This document shows, in pieces, positions 24,856 to 33,218 of a DNA stretch of 64,000 nucleotides. The stretch's first letter is position 1; each line of letters starts with the position of its first letter. Source of the stretch: Mycolicibacterium sp. HK-90 (GTDB lineage Bacteria > Actinomycetota > Actinomycetes > Mycobacteriales > Mycobacteriaceae); the NCBI RefSeq assembly GCF_030486405.1, contig NZ_CP129613.1, forward strand, positions 6,200,001-6,264,000, read 5' to 3'. The notes beneath the pieces are model-generated. The model saw only the letters and a list, made by a program, of their open reading frames with translations, searched no databases and was not told the DNA's origin. Made by a program: the position numbers and the translations under genes.

Positions 24856-25784
24856 CGGGTCGCGCGGTGGCCCGAGCCGTGCTGGCCGGCGGTGCCGTCG
24901 TGGCCGCGGCCTCGGTGTTGGCCTGGGCGCTCGCGTACCCGCACAGCCCGGTCGCGGGCGCCGTGGTCCGGGCGCTGGCCGACTGCGCCGCCGTCATCAC
25001 CGTCGGGCTGGCCGCGGTGCCCCGGCTCGAATCGGATCGCTATCGGGCCGAGTTGACCCGCCGGGCGGCCGGCCCGCTCGCGCTCGCGGCCACGGTCTGG
25101 CTGCTGGCCGAGGTGGTCCGGCTGACCGTGGAGGCCGCACAGACCGCGGGGGTCGGGTTCTGGCAGGTCGGCGTGCAGACCGTGGCCGACTTCGGATTGC
25201 ACACCACCGCGGGCCGGTCGGGGCTGGTCGGCATCGTCGCGGCCCTGATCGTCGCGGTGGTGGCGGCCTTCGCCCCGCGTGGCTCCGCCACCACGGCGGC
25301 GACCGTCGGCGTCGCGGCCGTCGGAATGGCCGCCCGGACCCTGGCCGGGCATCTGTCGGAAAGCCCGGTCGGCGGCATGGCCGTCGCGGTGCATGCCCTT
25401 GCCGCTGCCGTGTGGTGCGGCGTGCTGGCGGCGCTGGTGCTGACGGTGACGCACCGCGGTCAGTGGGCCCGGGTGTTGCCGCGGTTCTCGCAACTGTCGC
25501 TGACGTGTGTGGGTGCGCTGCTGGCGGCCGGGGTGGCCGGCGCGGCGATCCGGTTGGATTCGCCGACCGAGTTGTGGGGAACCGGCTATGGCCGGGTGCT
25601 GGCGGCCAAGGTGGTCGTCACCGCCGTGCTGCTGGCCCTGGCCTGGCGAAACCGGTCGGAGTGGCTGCCGGCGGCGCGGGCCCATCGCAGCAGTGCGGCG
25701 CTGTCGCAGACGCGGTCTCTGGTCGAGCTCGCCATCATGGCCGTCGCGGTCACGCTGGCGGCCGCTCTGGCCGTCACGGGTTGA
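24852..25784 (+). CDS. copD: CopD family copper resistance/uptake membrane protein
   Basis: A 310-aa integral membrane protein with about eight helices. The CopD-type core includes GHLSESPVGGMAVAVHALAA, with conserved His residues, and WCGVLAALVLTV. A Trp and Tyr-rich loop (SPTELWGTGYGRVLAAK) precedes the last helices, as in the CopD family. The GTG start at 24852 overlaps the copC TGA. Together YcnI, CopC and CopD form a typical actinobacterial copper import cassette. No copper operator was seen immediately upstream. Confidence 0.85.
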   Translation: MTGRAVARAVLAGGAVVAAASVLAWALAYPHSPVAGAVVRALADCAAVITVGLAAVPRLESDRYRAELTRRAAGPLALAATVWLLAEVVRLTVEAAQTAGVGFWQVGVQTVADFGLHTTAGRSGLVGIVAALIVAVVAAFAPRGSATTAATVGVAAVGMAARTLAGHLSESPVGGMAVAVHALAAAVWCGVLAALVLTVTHRGQWARVLPRFSQLSLTCVGALLAAGVAGAAIRLDSPTELWGTGYGRVLAAKVVVTAVLLALAWRNRSEWLPAARAHRSSAALSQTRSLVELAIMAVAVTLAAALAVTG

Positions 25785-25873
25785 CCTCTCCGGCGCCTGG
25801 CATGATGGAAACACTGCCGGCCCCCACTCACCGCGCTGGCGCGGAACACCAGAAACTGCGAAGGAGCAGCCAG

Positions 25874-26374
25874 ATGGCAGAGCAGCAGGATCACCCCGCC
25901 GAGAAGCCCGAGTCCGCCGCCGAGCCGGCGCCGGCCGACGCGTCAGCGGCCGGCGCGGATCCTGCCCCGCCCGCGCCCTCCCCGGCTCCGAAGCCCGGTC
26001 CGCCGCCGGCCAAGAAAGCCGCGGCGAAGAAAGCTCCCGCCAAGAAGGCTGCGGCGAAGAAGGCTCCCGCCAAGGCCGCCAAGAAAGCTCCGGCCAAGAA
26101 GGCCCCGGCCAAGAAAGCTCCGCCCGCCCCGCCGCCGGCTGAGCCGACGCCGGCCCCGGTCACCCCGCTGGCCGATGTCAGGTCAGCGGCCAAAGAGGCG
26201 GCGGCACAGGCCAAGTCGACGGTCACATCGGCCACCAACCCGGTGTCGGGCCCGGTTCCGGCCCCGCTGAGTGAGAGCCCGTCGTCCAAGGTGCCGCTGG
26301 CCGCTGCGGTGGCCGTCGGCGTGTTGGCCGTGATCTTGGTGCTGCTGAGCCGGCGGCATTCCGAGGACAGCTGA
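25874..26374 (+). CDS. hns: Histone-like nucleoid protein Hns (Rv3852-type)
   Basis: A 166-aa protein with an acidic Pro/Ala N-terminus (1-45), a Lys/Ala/Pro repeat region (about 46-82, units such as AKKAPAKKA resembling histone H1 tails) and a C-terminal membrane helix near 138-157 (VPLAAAVAVGVLAVILVLLS). This is the layout of M. tuberculosis Rv3852, which binds DNA and is membrane anchored. AAGGAG lies 7 bases before the ATG. It is 89 bases downstream of copD. Confidence 0.88.
   Translation: MAEQQDHPAEKPESAAEPAPADASAAGADPAPPAPSPAPKPGPPPAKKAAAKKAPAKKAAAKKAPAKAAKKAPAKKAPAKKAPPAPPPAEPTPAPVTPLADVRSAAKEAAAQAKSTVTSATNPVSGPVPAPLSESPSSKVPLAAAVAVGVLAVILVLLSRRHSEDS
26010..26130. repeat. Lys/Ala/Pro-coding repeats in hns
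   Basis: Short imperfect repeats of the type gccaagaaagctccg encode AKKAP and AKKAA units. Copy number is likely to vary among strains. Confidence 0.65.
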
Positions 26375-26381
26375 TTCGGGC

Positions 26382-26412
26382 TTGACCCTGACGCGACGTC
26401 AGGGTCGATAGT
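26382..26412 (+). promoter_or_regulatory. MerR-type promoter with perfect operator dyad
   Basis: TTGACC (-35, 26382-26387) and GATAGT (-10, 26407-26412) are separated by 19 bp, the long spacer typical of MerR-activated promoters. The spacer is spanned by a perfect dyad GACCCTGACG (26384-26393)/CGTCAGGGTC (26397-26406) with a 3-base centre. The expected +1 is at or next to the ATG at 26419. Confidence 0.8.
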
Positions 26413-26418
26413 GGCCTC

Positions 26419-27183
26419 ATGCACGCCAATCCACAGGTGAGGTCCGTCGGCGCGGTCGCCGCGTTGACGGGTGTCTCCGTGCGGACCCTGCATCACTACG
26501 ACCACATCGGCCTGGTGGTGCCCAGCGTGCGTACCGCGGCGGGCTATCGCGGCTACATCGATGCCGATGTCGAGCGGTTGCACCTGGTGTTGGTGTACCG
26601 GTCGGTCGGGCTGGCACTGGACGAGATCCGGTCGGTGCTCGACGATCCCGATGCCGACGTGCTCGCCCACCTGCGACGCCAGCACAGCCTGCTGTGCGAT
26701 CAGGCCGAGCAGATGCAGCAGACCATCAAGGCAGTGGAGGAATTGATGAGCGCCCACGACAGAGGTATTCAGTTGACCGCCGAGGAGCAGGTGGAGATCT
26801 TCGGCAGCGCGGTTTTCGACGAGCACGACGACGAGGCCCGCGAGCGCTGGGGCGATACCGAGGAGTGGCGGCAGTCCCGGCAGCGCACGGCACAGATGAC
26901 CAAGGCCGACTGGATCGAGTTCAAGGCCGAGAACGACGCGCTGCTCGACGCGCTGGTCGAGGGTAAGCGCGCCGGGGTCCGCCCCGGGTCGGCGCAGGCC
27001 GACGAGCTGGCGGCCCGGCATCGCTCCAACATCTCCCGGTTCTACGACTGCAGCGACGACATGCACGTCTGCCTGGCGACCATGTACGTCGAGGACGAGC
27101 GGTTCACCCGCTACTACGACGATGCCGAGCCCGGCCTGGCCCGGTTCGTGCACGACATCATCGTGCAAAGCATCAGGCGATAA
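26419..27183 (+). CDS. MerR family regulator with TipAS-like domain
   Basis: A 254-aa regulator. The N-terminal MerR winged helix (about 7-75) reads [20 protein letters not shown] with an [14 protein letters not shown] segment. A coiled-coil dimerisation helix follows (80-115). The C-terminal TipAS-like antibiotic-binding domain (about 135-250) includes [19 protein letters not shown] and [17 protein letters not shown]. TipA proteins bind thiopeptides and other ligands and activate their own promoters; the ligand here is unknown. The gene sits directly behind a 19-bp-spacer promoter with a dyad operator, implying autoregulation. No Shine-Dalgarno is present, so the mRNA is probably leaderless. 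Confidence 0.9.
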   Translation: MHANPQVRSVGAVAALTGVSVRTLHHYDHIGLVVPSVRTAAGYRGYIDADVERLHLVLVYRSVGLALDEIRSVLDDPDADVLAHLRRQHSLLCDQAEQMQQTIKAVEELMSAHDRGIQLTAEEQVEIFGSAVFDEHDDEARERWGDTEEWRQSRQRTAQMTKADWIEFKAENDALLDALVEGKRAGVRPGSAQADELAARHRSNISRFYDCSDDMHVCLATMYVEDERFTRYYDDAEPGLARFVHDIIVQSIRR

Positions 27184-27191
27184 CGCCCTGC

Positions 27192-27197
27192 GATAAT
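27192..27197 (+). promoter_or_regulatory. Candidate -10 of leaderless rraA
   Basis: GATAAT is followed after 6 bases by the GTG start of rraA at 27204, in a 20-base intergenic gap with no ribosome-binding site. Confidence 0.45.
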
Positions 27198-27203
27198 CGC
27201 CGG

Positions 27204-27683
27204 GTGAGTATCGAACCGCGCGCCACCGCTGATCTGGTCGACGAGATCTACCCCGACGTCCGTAGCTGTGATCTGCAGTTGCAGAACTACGGCGGCAACA
27301 CCATGTTCGCGGGGCCGATCACCACGGTGCGCTGCTTCCAGGACAACGCGCTGCTGAAGTCGATCCTGTCCACCCCCGGCAACGGCGGGGTGCTGGTGGT
27401 CGACGGCGACGGGTCGCTGCACACCGCGCTGGTGGGCGACATCATCGCCGGGCTGGCCGCCGACAACGGCTGGTCCGGGGTGATCGTGCACGGTGCGGTG
27501 CGGGATGCGGCCGCGTTGCGCACCATCGGCGTCGGCATCAAGGCCCTGGGCACCAACCCGCGCAAGGGCACCAAGACCGGCGAGGGTGAGCGCGACGTCG
27601 AGGTCAGCTTCGGCGGCGTGACGTTCGTCCCGGGCGAGATCGCCTATGCCGACGAGGACGGCATCGTGGTGGTCGCCGCCTGA
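27204..27683 (+). CDS. rraA: RraA family regulator (ribonuclease E activity regulator / HMG aldolase fold)
   Basis: A 159-aa protein of the RraA family (Rv3853, once called MenG). Characteristic segments are [69 protein letters not shown] and [20 protein letters not shown]. In E. coli RraA inhibits RNase E; other members are aldolases. An annotation as demethylmenaquinone methyltransferase would be wrong. The GTG start at 27204 lacks a Shine-Dalgarno. Confidence 0.93.
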   Translation: MSIEPRATADLVDEIYPDVRSCDLQLQNYGGNTMFAGPITTVRCFQDNALLKSILSTPGNGGVLVVDGDGSLHTALVGDIIAGLAADNGWSGVIVHGAVRDAAALRTIGVGIKALGTNPRKGTKTGEGERDVEVSFGGVTFVPGEIAYADEDGIVVVAA

Positions 27684-27745
27684 GGGGAGCAACAGCTCCT
27701 ATGTCGAGCCGCCGCTGATCGTGGCGGGTCGGGAATCAATTTCTA

Positions 27746-27754
27746 AAAAAGTGT
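27746..27754 (+). promoter_or_regulatory. AAAAAGTGT promoter-region motif, copy 1
   Basis: AAAAAGTGT lies 75 bases before the ATG at 27830. The same 9-mer occurs 78 bases before the secreted-protein gene at 31278. It is a candidate element for a shared regulator or one of the sigma factors encoded between the copies. Confidence 0.35.
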
Positions 27755-27829
27755 GCGAAAGAGGCGTCGTCGGCGCTCCAACCTGTGACCGGCGCCATTC
27801 AGGGTCGCCCGACACCCAGGAAGCACACC

Positions 27830-28423
27830 ATGACCACGAGCTTCGAGATCGACCCGAACACCCGCACCATCGCGGCCGCGTGGGCGTCGAGCCCGCTCGG
27901 CCGGCCGGACCACGAAACCGGTCTCGGTTTCGCCGACCCGGGCGAACCCCTCGCCGAGCCGGCGCAGAATCGGCGGCCCGTGGCCAAGCACGCGATGGTC
28001 TCGCTGACCGTGGCCGGCATCATCGGTGCGGGCGCCGCATTGGGCCTGATGTTCGGCAGTTTCACGCCCGAGATGCCGACGGTCGTCGCCCCCGGCGGCG
28101 CGTCACCGCAGCCCGTCGTGGCCACTGCACCCGATGTCGGCGCACCGCCCAGCCCGGCCCCTGAGACGGTTGTCGTGCCGGTCCCCGGCGACATCCCGGC
28201 GCCCGAAGCCCCGGCAGCGGAGACACCGCAGATCCCCGAGCCGAGCCCGGTTCCGTACCCGCATCCCGTGCCCGACGATCCGAAAATCGAAGCGCCGACG
28301 CCGAAACCACCGGTCGTCCTTCCCGACCTGCCGCTCGCGGGGTTGCCCCAGCCGACCCTGGAGCCGAAGCCGGCGCCGAAAGGCCCGCCGGTTTCGGATA
28401 TCGCCATCGGGCTCGGGTCGTAG
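27830..28423 (+). CDS. Pro-rich single-pass membrane protein upstream of fused sigma factors
   Basis: A 197-aa protein. Residues 1-52 are cytoplasmic and include AAAWASSPLGRPDHETGLGF. A membrane helix spans about 56-77 (MVSLTVAGIIGAGAALGLMF). The outside part is a low-complexity Pro/Val/Pro-Glu chain (PVPGDIPAPEAPAAETPQ) ending DIAIGLGS. I recognise no domain. It lies 32 bases upstream of the first sigma-factor gene and resembles the Pro-rich tails of those proteins, so the three may act together at the envelope. The ATG at 27830 is preceded by AGGAAG. Confidence 0.6.
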   Translation: MTTSFEIDPNTRTIAAAWASSPLGRPDHETGLGFADPGEPLAEPAQNRRPVAKHAMVSLTVAGIIGAGAALGLMFGSFTPEMPTVVAPGGASPQPVVATAPDVGAPPSPAPETVVVPVPGDIPAPEAPAAETPQIPEPSPVPYPHPVPDDPKIEAPTPKPPVVLPDLPLAGLPQPTLEPKPAPKGPPVSDIAIGLGS

Positions 28424-28455
28424 CGGCAGCGCCGCCCACCCGTGGGAGTCACGTC

Positions 28456-29751
28456 ATGACCGCGGTATTGAATTGGAACAGTCTCGACCCGTCCGACAGC
28501 GACGCGGACCTGGCCCGCGCGTCGATACGCGGCGACATGAAAGCCTTTGCCGCGATTTACGATCGCTACGCCGATCGGCTGCACGCCTTCTGTGTCGGCC
28601 TGCTCGCCGACCGCGACGGCGCCGCGGACTGTGTGCAGGATGTGTTCTGCATCGCGGTCACGCAGCTGCCGCAGCTGCGTGACCCGGGCAAGCTGCGACC
28701 GTGGCTGTATTCGATCGCGCGCAATGAGGCGTTGCGGCGAGTACGGGACCGCCGCCGCGAGACACCGTCCGACGAGCTGCCCGACACGATGTGCGGCAAC
28801 CCGGGCCCCGACACGCTGGCCGCGCGGCTGGAGCTGGCCGACCTGATCGCCGACGCGGCCGGCGGCCTGTCCGATCGAGACCGCGCGGTACTCGAACTGG
28901 CGTTCCGTCACGGCTTGAGCGGACCGGACCTAGCCGACGTCCTCGGGGTCACGCTGACCAACGCGAACACCATCGTGCACCGTCTGCGCGACACGATCGA
29001 GCGTGCCCTCGGCGCGCTGCTGGTGTCGCGGCGGGTCCGCACCAACGGCGGCTGCGCCGAGCTGTCGACAATCCTCTCCGGCTGGGATGGGCAATTCAAT
29101 GTGCTTATGCGCAAACGCATTTCAAGACACATCGAGTCCTGCCCCAAATGCGACGACGAGCGCCGTCGGATGGTCAGTCCGGCCTCGTTGCTGGGCGCGG
29201 CTCCGATCTTCATCCCGGCGCCGGCGTGGCTGCGCGACCAGACGCTGAGCAGAATTCAACTCACCTCGTCGACCGGTTCGATGGCCGACGGGCGCGGTCA
29301 TACCGCCGGCAGCGGTGCGGATCGCAGCTCGGTGCTGCCGATCACCGCGTTCCTCGTCGCCCTGATCGCCGCGCTGAGTGCGGGTGCGTACTGGGTGAAA
29401 CTGCCGACGGCGACGACGATTCCGGCCCCCATCGTGGTGGGCTCCACCGCCCCGTCGCCCGCAGCCCTGCCTAGCATCGTGCCCCCGCCGACTCAGGCAC
29501 CGTCCCCACCGCGCACGACGCCCGTGCCACCCACACCCACGACACCGGAATCTCTTGCCCCGTCGCCAGTTCCCGAGCCACCACCGCCCGCGGCACCCGC
29601 GCCGCCTCCGACGCTGCCACCGCTACCGTCGCTGCCGCCGTTGCCACCGCTACCGTCGTGGCAGCCATGGCCCGGCGCCGATCCGGGCCGCCCGGTTACC
29701 GGACCGTCCGATCTCTCTACCGCAGCGCCTGACTCCGTGGTTCCGCAATGA
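28456..29751 (+). CDS. ECF sigma factor fused to zinc-finger, membrane helix and Pro-rich tail
   Basis: A 431-aa protein, over twice the usual ECF length. Sigma region 2 covers about 28-95 (FAAIYDRYADRLHAFCVGLL; LRPWLYSIARNEALRR) and region 4 about 130-190 (GLSDRDRAVLELAFRHGLSG; TNANTIVHRLRDTIERALGA). A zinc-site pattern like that of anti-sigma (ZAS) domains follows: C200-x24-H225-x3-C229-x2-C232 (RHIESCPKCDDERR). One membrane helix (about 295-314) and a long outward Pro-rich tail complete it. This suggests a sigma factor held at the membrane with its own regulatory domain. It is one of two tandem paralogues. Confidence 0.85.
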   Translation: MTAVLNWNSLDPSDSDADLARASIRGDMKAFAAIYDRYADRLHAFCVGLLADRDGAADCVQDVFCIAVTQLPQLRDPGKLRPWLYSIARNEALRRVRDRRRETPSDELPDTMCGNPGPDTLAARLELADLIADAAGGLSDRDRAVLELAFRHGLSGPDLADVLGVTLTNANTIVHRLRDTIERALGALLVSRRVRTNGGCAELSTILSGWDGQFNVLMRKRISRHIESCPKCDDERRRMVSPASLLGAAPIFIPAPAWLRDQTLSRIQLTSSTGSMADGRGHTAGSGADRSSVLPITAFLVALIAALSAGAYWVKLPTATTIPAPIVVGSTAPSPAALPSIVPPPTQAPSPPRTTPVPPTPTTPESLAPSPVPEPPPPAAPAPPPTLPPLPSLPPLPPLPSWQPWPGADPGRPVTGPSDLSTAAPDSVVPQ

Positions 29752-29851
29752 GCCCACAACCGCGATGGGCCACCAGTTCTTCGCAATCGCTCCGCCCTCG
29801 TTTGCGCAGTGGCACGATCGTGAGGAATAAGTAGCCACAGGTGAGGGCGTC

Positions 29852-31161
29852 ATGACCGCGCTACCAGAGGAAAGCCCTGTCGACCCGCGCATTACGGACG
29901 CGGAGTTGGTGGGCGCCTCCATCGAAGGTGACCGTGCGGCGTTTGCCCAAATTTACGATCGCTACGCCGACCGACTGTACGACTTCTGTGCGGGGATGCT
30001 GCGCGATCTCGACGGCGCGGCCGATTGCGTCCAGGAGACGTTCTATCTCGCCGCCACCCGGCTGCGGCAGTTACGTGACCCGGACCGACTGCGCCCCTGG
30101 CTGTACGCGATCGCCCGTAACGAAGCGCTGCGCCGACTCGGGGAATGGCACCGCGAAACACCGGCCGAGGACCTGCCCGACACCCCGTCGCAGGATGCCG
30201 GACCCGACACCCTGTCGGCTCGCAGTGAACTCGCCGAACTGATCGCCGAAGTCGCCGGCGGATTGTCCGACCGCGACCGGGCGGTGCTCGACTTGGCATT
30301 TCGGCACGGACTGAACGGTCCGGACCTGGCCGATGCGCTCGGCATGACGCACACCAACGCCAACACGGTGGTGGCGAGGCTGCGGCGGACCATCGAGCGC
30401 TCTTTGGGGGCATTGCTGGTGTCCCGGTCCACCCGGAAGACCCCGGGTGGATGCACCCAGCTGCGCGACATCCTCGCGGGCTGGGACGGGCGGTTCACCG
30501 TCCTCGTGCGCAAACGCGTTTCACGGCACATCGAGTCATGCCCGACCTGCGACGAGCAACGACGCCGGCTGGTCAGCCCCGCGGCGTTGCTGGGTGCGGT
30601 ACCGCTCATTCCGGCGCCGGAATCGCTGCGGGACAGAACCCTCACCGACATCCAGCTCACCAGCCATGGCAGTGCCATGACTGGCGTGGCAGGCGACACG
30701 GCCGGATCCGTGCCCGACCGTGCCCGACGCCGCCACAGCCGGATGCTGTTGGCCGCGTTGATGCCGAGCTTGGTGCGGCGGCCGCCCTGTTGTCGACATG
30801 GCCCCGGGTGCCCGGTTCCACCGTCCCCACAAAGGTGACCGAAACCGTACCGGTGTCCACCGGGCAAGCACCCGAACCGACCGCAACCGAGACGAAACCG
30901 CCCCCGCAGGCCCCACCGTCGCCGCCGCCCACCACGCGGTCATGGCAACCCCCTGAGGTTTCGCCTTCGAGGCTTCCTGGACCGGCCAGTCCCGAGGTTG
31001 AACGGCCGTCGGCGCCGGCGCCCCCACCGCCGCGTCCGCCCTCCACGAGGCCCCCGATGTCGTTCAGCCCCGATGTGACGGCGACTCCGGGCGCTCCCCC
31101 GGACTCCGACAACCAGCGGGACAGCCGGCGGACGAGTGACGGTTCCCGCACCGCCCAGTAG
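29852..31161 (+). pseudogene. Second fused ECF sigma factor, frameshifted before its membrane helix
   Basis: This tandem paralogue has sigma regions at about 28-95 and 130-190 and the same zinc site (C201-x24-H226-x3-C230-x2-C233, HIESCPTCDEQRR). The frame starting at 29852 ends at 30838 (328 aa) with an unnatural tail. Restoring one base between 30762 and 30763 joins MLLAAL to IAELGAAAALLSTWP in the next frame, parallel to the membrane helix of the upstream copy. The reading then continues through a Pro/Thr-rich tail to 31161 (about 436 aa). It may be a real one-base deletion that frees the sigma part from the membrane, or a sequence error. The sigma and zinc domains remain intact either way. 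Confidence 0.75.
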
Positions 31162-31190
31162 CGGTGCAACCGACGAAAGATTGTTCTCGG

Positions 31191-31199
31191 AAAAAGTGT
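31191..31199 (+). promoter_or_regulatory. AAAAAGTGT promoter-region motif, copy 2
   Basis: The second AAAAAGTGT, 78 bases before the ATG at 31278, matches copy 1 at 27746 in both sequence and distance to the gene. TTCT occurs a few bases upstream in both places. Confidence 0.35.
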
Positions 31200-31277
31200 A
31201 AGACCCAGGACCGATCGCTGCTCTTACCCATGAGACGGCCCTAACCGGGGCCGTGCCAACGGAAAAGGAGCAGGTCC

Positions 31278-31664
31278 ATGAAGCACAGTCGCAAGAATGC
31301 CATCATCGCGGGACTCGGCGCGGTCGCCGCCGGCGCAGCGGCGCCCGCGGTGCTGTTCGCCGGCACCGGAGCTGCCCAAGCCGCGACGGTTGCGAACCCC
31401 ACCGCCCAGCCGTTCGGCGTCAACGTCCACATCACCTCGGCGCAGCCCGACCCCAGTTGGGGCCTGTGCAGCTACACCGCCATTCCCGTAGCTGTGCCGA
31501 ACGGAGTCATCCCGCCGGCACCGGCCTACAACGTGCCGTTCTACCTGCTGCCCTTCAACGCCGCTGACCTGTGGTTCCCCGGCGTGAAGACCGGCACCAC
31601 CTGGAACGTCACCGTGACCTGCGAGCACGGCACGGACAGTCCAGTACAGCAGGTCGTCTACTGA
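31278..31664 (+). CDS. Small secreted protein of unknown function
   Basis: A 128-aa protein with a clear signal peptide (basic MKHSRKN, hydrophobic core, cleavage near AAQA-ATVANPT around residue 36). The mature part of about 92 residues contains two cysteines (WGLCSYTAIP and VTCEHGTD) that could form a disulfide, in a beta-rich sequence with FGVNVHITSAQPDPSW. AAGGAG precedes the ATG by 7 bases. It follows the fused sigma-factor genes and has the same upstream 9-mer as their operon, so it could be a target of that system. I do not recognise the family. Confidence 0.7.
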   Translation: MKHSRKNAIIAGLGAVAAGAAAPAVLFAGTGAAQAATVANPTAQPFGVNVHITSAQPDPSWGLCSYTAIPVAVPNGVIPPAPAYNVPFYLLPFNAADLWFPGVKTGTTWNVTVTCEHGTDSPVQQVVY

Positions 31665-31690
31665 GCCGCTCGTTCCGTCACCACGACACG

Positions 31691-31726
31691 CAAACGCTCG
31701 ACTGGAATACCCCAGCCGAGCGTTTG
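31691..31726. terminator. Bidirectional terminator between the secreted protein gene and ethA
   Basis: CAAACGCTCG (31691-31700) pairs perfectly with CGAGCGTTTG (31717-31726). An inner CTGG/CCAG pair extends the stem across one mismatch. It lies 26 bases after the plus-strand stop and 15 bases before the ethA stop on the other strand. Confidence 0.75.
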
Positions 31727-31741
31727 TGTGACCTAAACAGA

Positions 31742-33211
31742 CTAAACCGTCACGGCCGCACGGTGTTTGGTGAAGTGCAGCGACTCCTCGTCAACCTTGC
31801 CGTAGCGGATCGTCCGCATGTCGAAGAAGTAGTTCTGCTTGAGCTTCCACGGAGCTTCCGAACCCGACTTCGGCAGGCTGTCCATGGCCCGCCGGAAGTA
31901 GCCCGGGGTGAAATCCATGAAGGGCAGCTCGTCGACGCTGTCGCCGGGATGCTGCGGCTCGACACGGTCGAAGCCGTTGGCGTCCATGTAATTCAGCACG
32001 CGGCAGATGAACTCGGACACCAGATCGGCCTTGAGGGTCCACGACGCATTGGTGTAGCCGAAGGTGATGGCCATGTTCGGCACACCCGAGAGCATCAGGC
32101 CCTTGTAGGTCATCGCCTTGGTCAGGTCGATCGGCTCACCGTTGCGGTTGGCGACGGCGCCCCCGAACAACTGCATGTTCAGACCGGTTGCGGTGACGAT
32201 GATGTCGGCCGGCAGTTCCTCACCGGAGGCCAGCTTGATGCCGGTTTCGGTGAAGGTGTCGATGGTGTCGGTGACGACGCCGGCCTTGCCCGAGCGGATG
32301 GCCTTGAACAGGTCGCCGTTGGGGGCCAGGCAGACTCGCTCGTCCCACGGGTTGTAGCGCGGGCTGAAGTGCTTGTCGTAGTCGAAGCCCTCGGGCAGCC
32401 GACGCTCGGCCATCCGGCGCAGCACCTTCTTGAACACTGCCGGGAAGTTGCGGGCGACCTGGTATTGCCCGGTGCTGTAACCGATCTGCTTCCAGCGGTT
32501 GACGAAGTGTGCCAGGTGCTTCGGCAGGTACTTGTTGGTGCGCAGGGCCACCGGATCCTCCAGCGGCAGCGAGCCGATGTAGGTGGGTGAGCGCTGCAGC
32601 ATCGTCACGTGGCCGACACCGCCGTTCACCAGCGACGGGATCAGGGTGACGGCGGTGGCGCCGGAGCCGATCACGACGACGTTCTTGCCTGCGTAGTCGA
32701 GATCCTCGGGCCAGTGCTGCGGGTGGATGATCTGACCCTTGAAGTCGGCGGCACCCGGGAACTCGGGCGAGTAGCCCTCGTCGTAGTTGTAGTAGCCGCT
32801 GCACACCGACAGGAACGACGCGGTGATCTGCTTGGTCTCACCGTCGTGCTCGACGTCCACGGTCCAGCGGTTGTCGGCGTCCGACCAGTCCACCGAGAGG
32901 ACGCGGTGGCCCGTGCGGATGTGGTTGCGGATGCCGTTCTCGTCGGCGGCCTCGTTGATGTAGTCCCAGATCGACTGGCCGTCGGCGATGGAGCGGGCCG
33001 ACTCCCACGGCTTGAACCGGAATCCGAGGGTGAACATGTCCGAGTCGGAGCGGATGCCGGGGTACTTGAACAGGTCCCAGGTGCCGCCGATGTTCTCGCG
33101 GCGCTCCAGGATGACGTAGCTCTTGGTCGGGCAGCGGTCCTGCAGGTGCCAGGCCGTACTGATACCGGAGATGCCGGCACCGACGATCACAACATCGAAG
33201 TGTTCGTTCAT
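31742..33211 (-). CDS. ethA: Baeyer-Villiger monooxygenase EthA
   Basis: A 489-aa FAD/NADPH flavoprotein monooxygenase, the same length as M. tuberculosis EthA (Rv3854c). The N-terminal Rossmann motif is VIVGAGISGISTAWHL. The BVMO fingerprint is FKGQIIHPQHWPEDLDY, followed by the second Rossmann motif VVVIGSGATAVTL. EthA oxidises ketones and activates thioamide drugs such as ethionamide. The start at 33211 has no Shine-Dalgarno, and TACCGT (33219-33224, minus strand) sits 7 bases upstream as a -10, so it is probably leaderless. EthR sites cover the divergent promoter. Confidence 0.95.
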   Translation of the reverse strand: MNEHFDVVIVGAGISGISTAWHLQDRCPTKSYVILERRENIGGTWDLFKYPGIRSDSDMFTLGFRFKPWESARSIADGQSIWDYINEAADENGIRNHIRTGHRVLSVDWSDADNRWTVDVEHDGETKQITASFLSVCSGYYNYDEGYSPEFPGAADFKGQIIHPQHWPEDLDYAGKNVVVIGSGATAVTLIPSLVNGGVGHVTMLQRSPTYIGSLPLEDPVALRTNKYLPKHLAHFVNRWKQIGYSTGQYQVARNFPAVFKKVLRRMAERRLPEGFDYDKHFSPRYNPWDERVCLAPNGDLFKAIRSGKAGVVTDTIDTFTETGIKLASGEELPADIIVTATGLNMQLFGGAVANRNGEPIDLTKAMTYKGLMLSGVPNMAITFGYTNASWTLKADLVSEFICRVLNYMDANGFDRVEPQHPGDSVDELPFMDFTPGYFRRAMDSLPKSGSEAPWKLKQNYFFDMRTIRYGKVDEESLHFTKHRAAVTV

Positions 33212-33218
33212 GGGACCG

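Noticed and set aside
27204..27683. Annotation of rraA as menG methyltransferase
   Set aside because: The sequence has RraA-family segments and no S-adenosylmethionine-binding motif.
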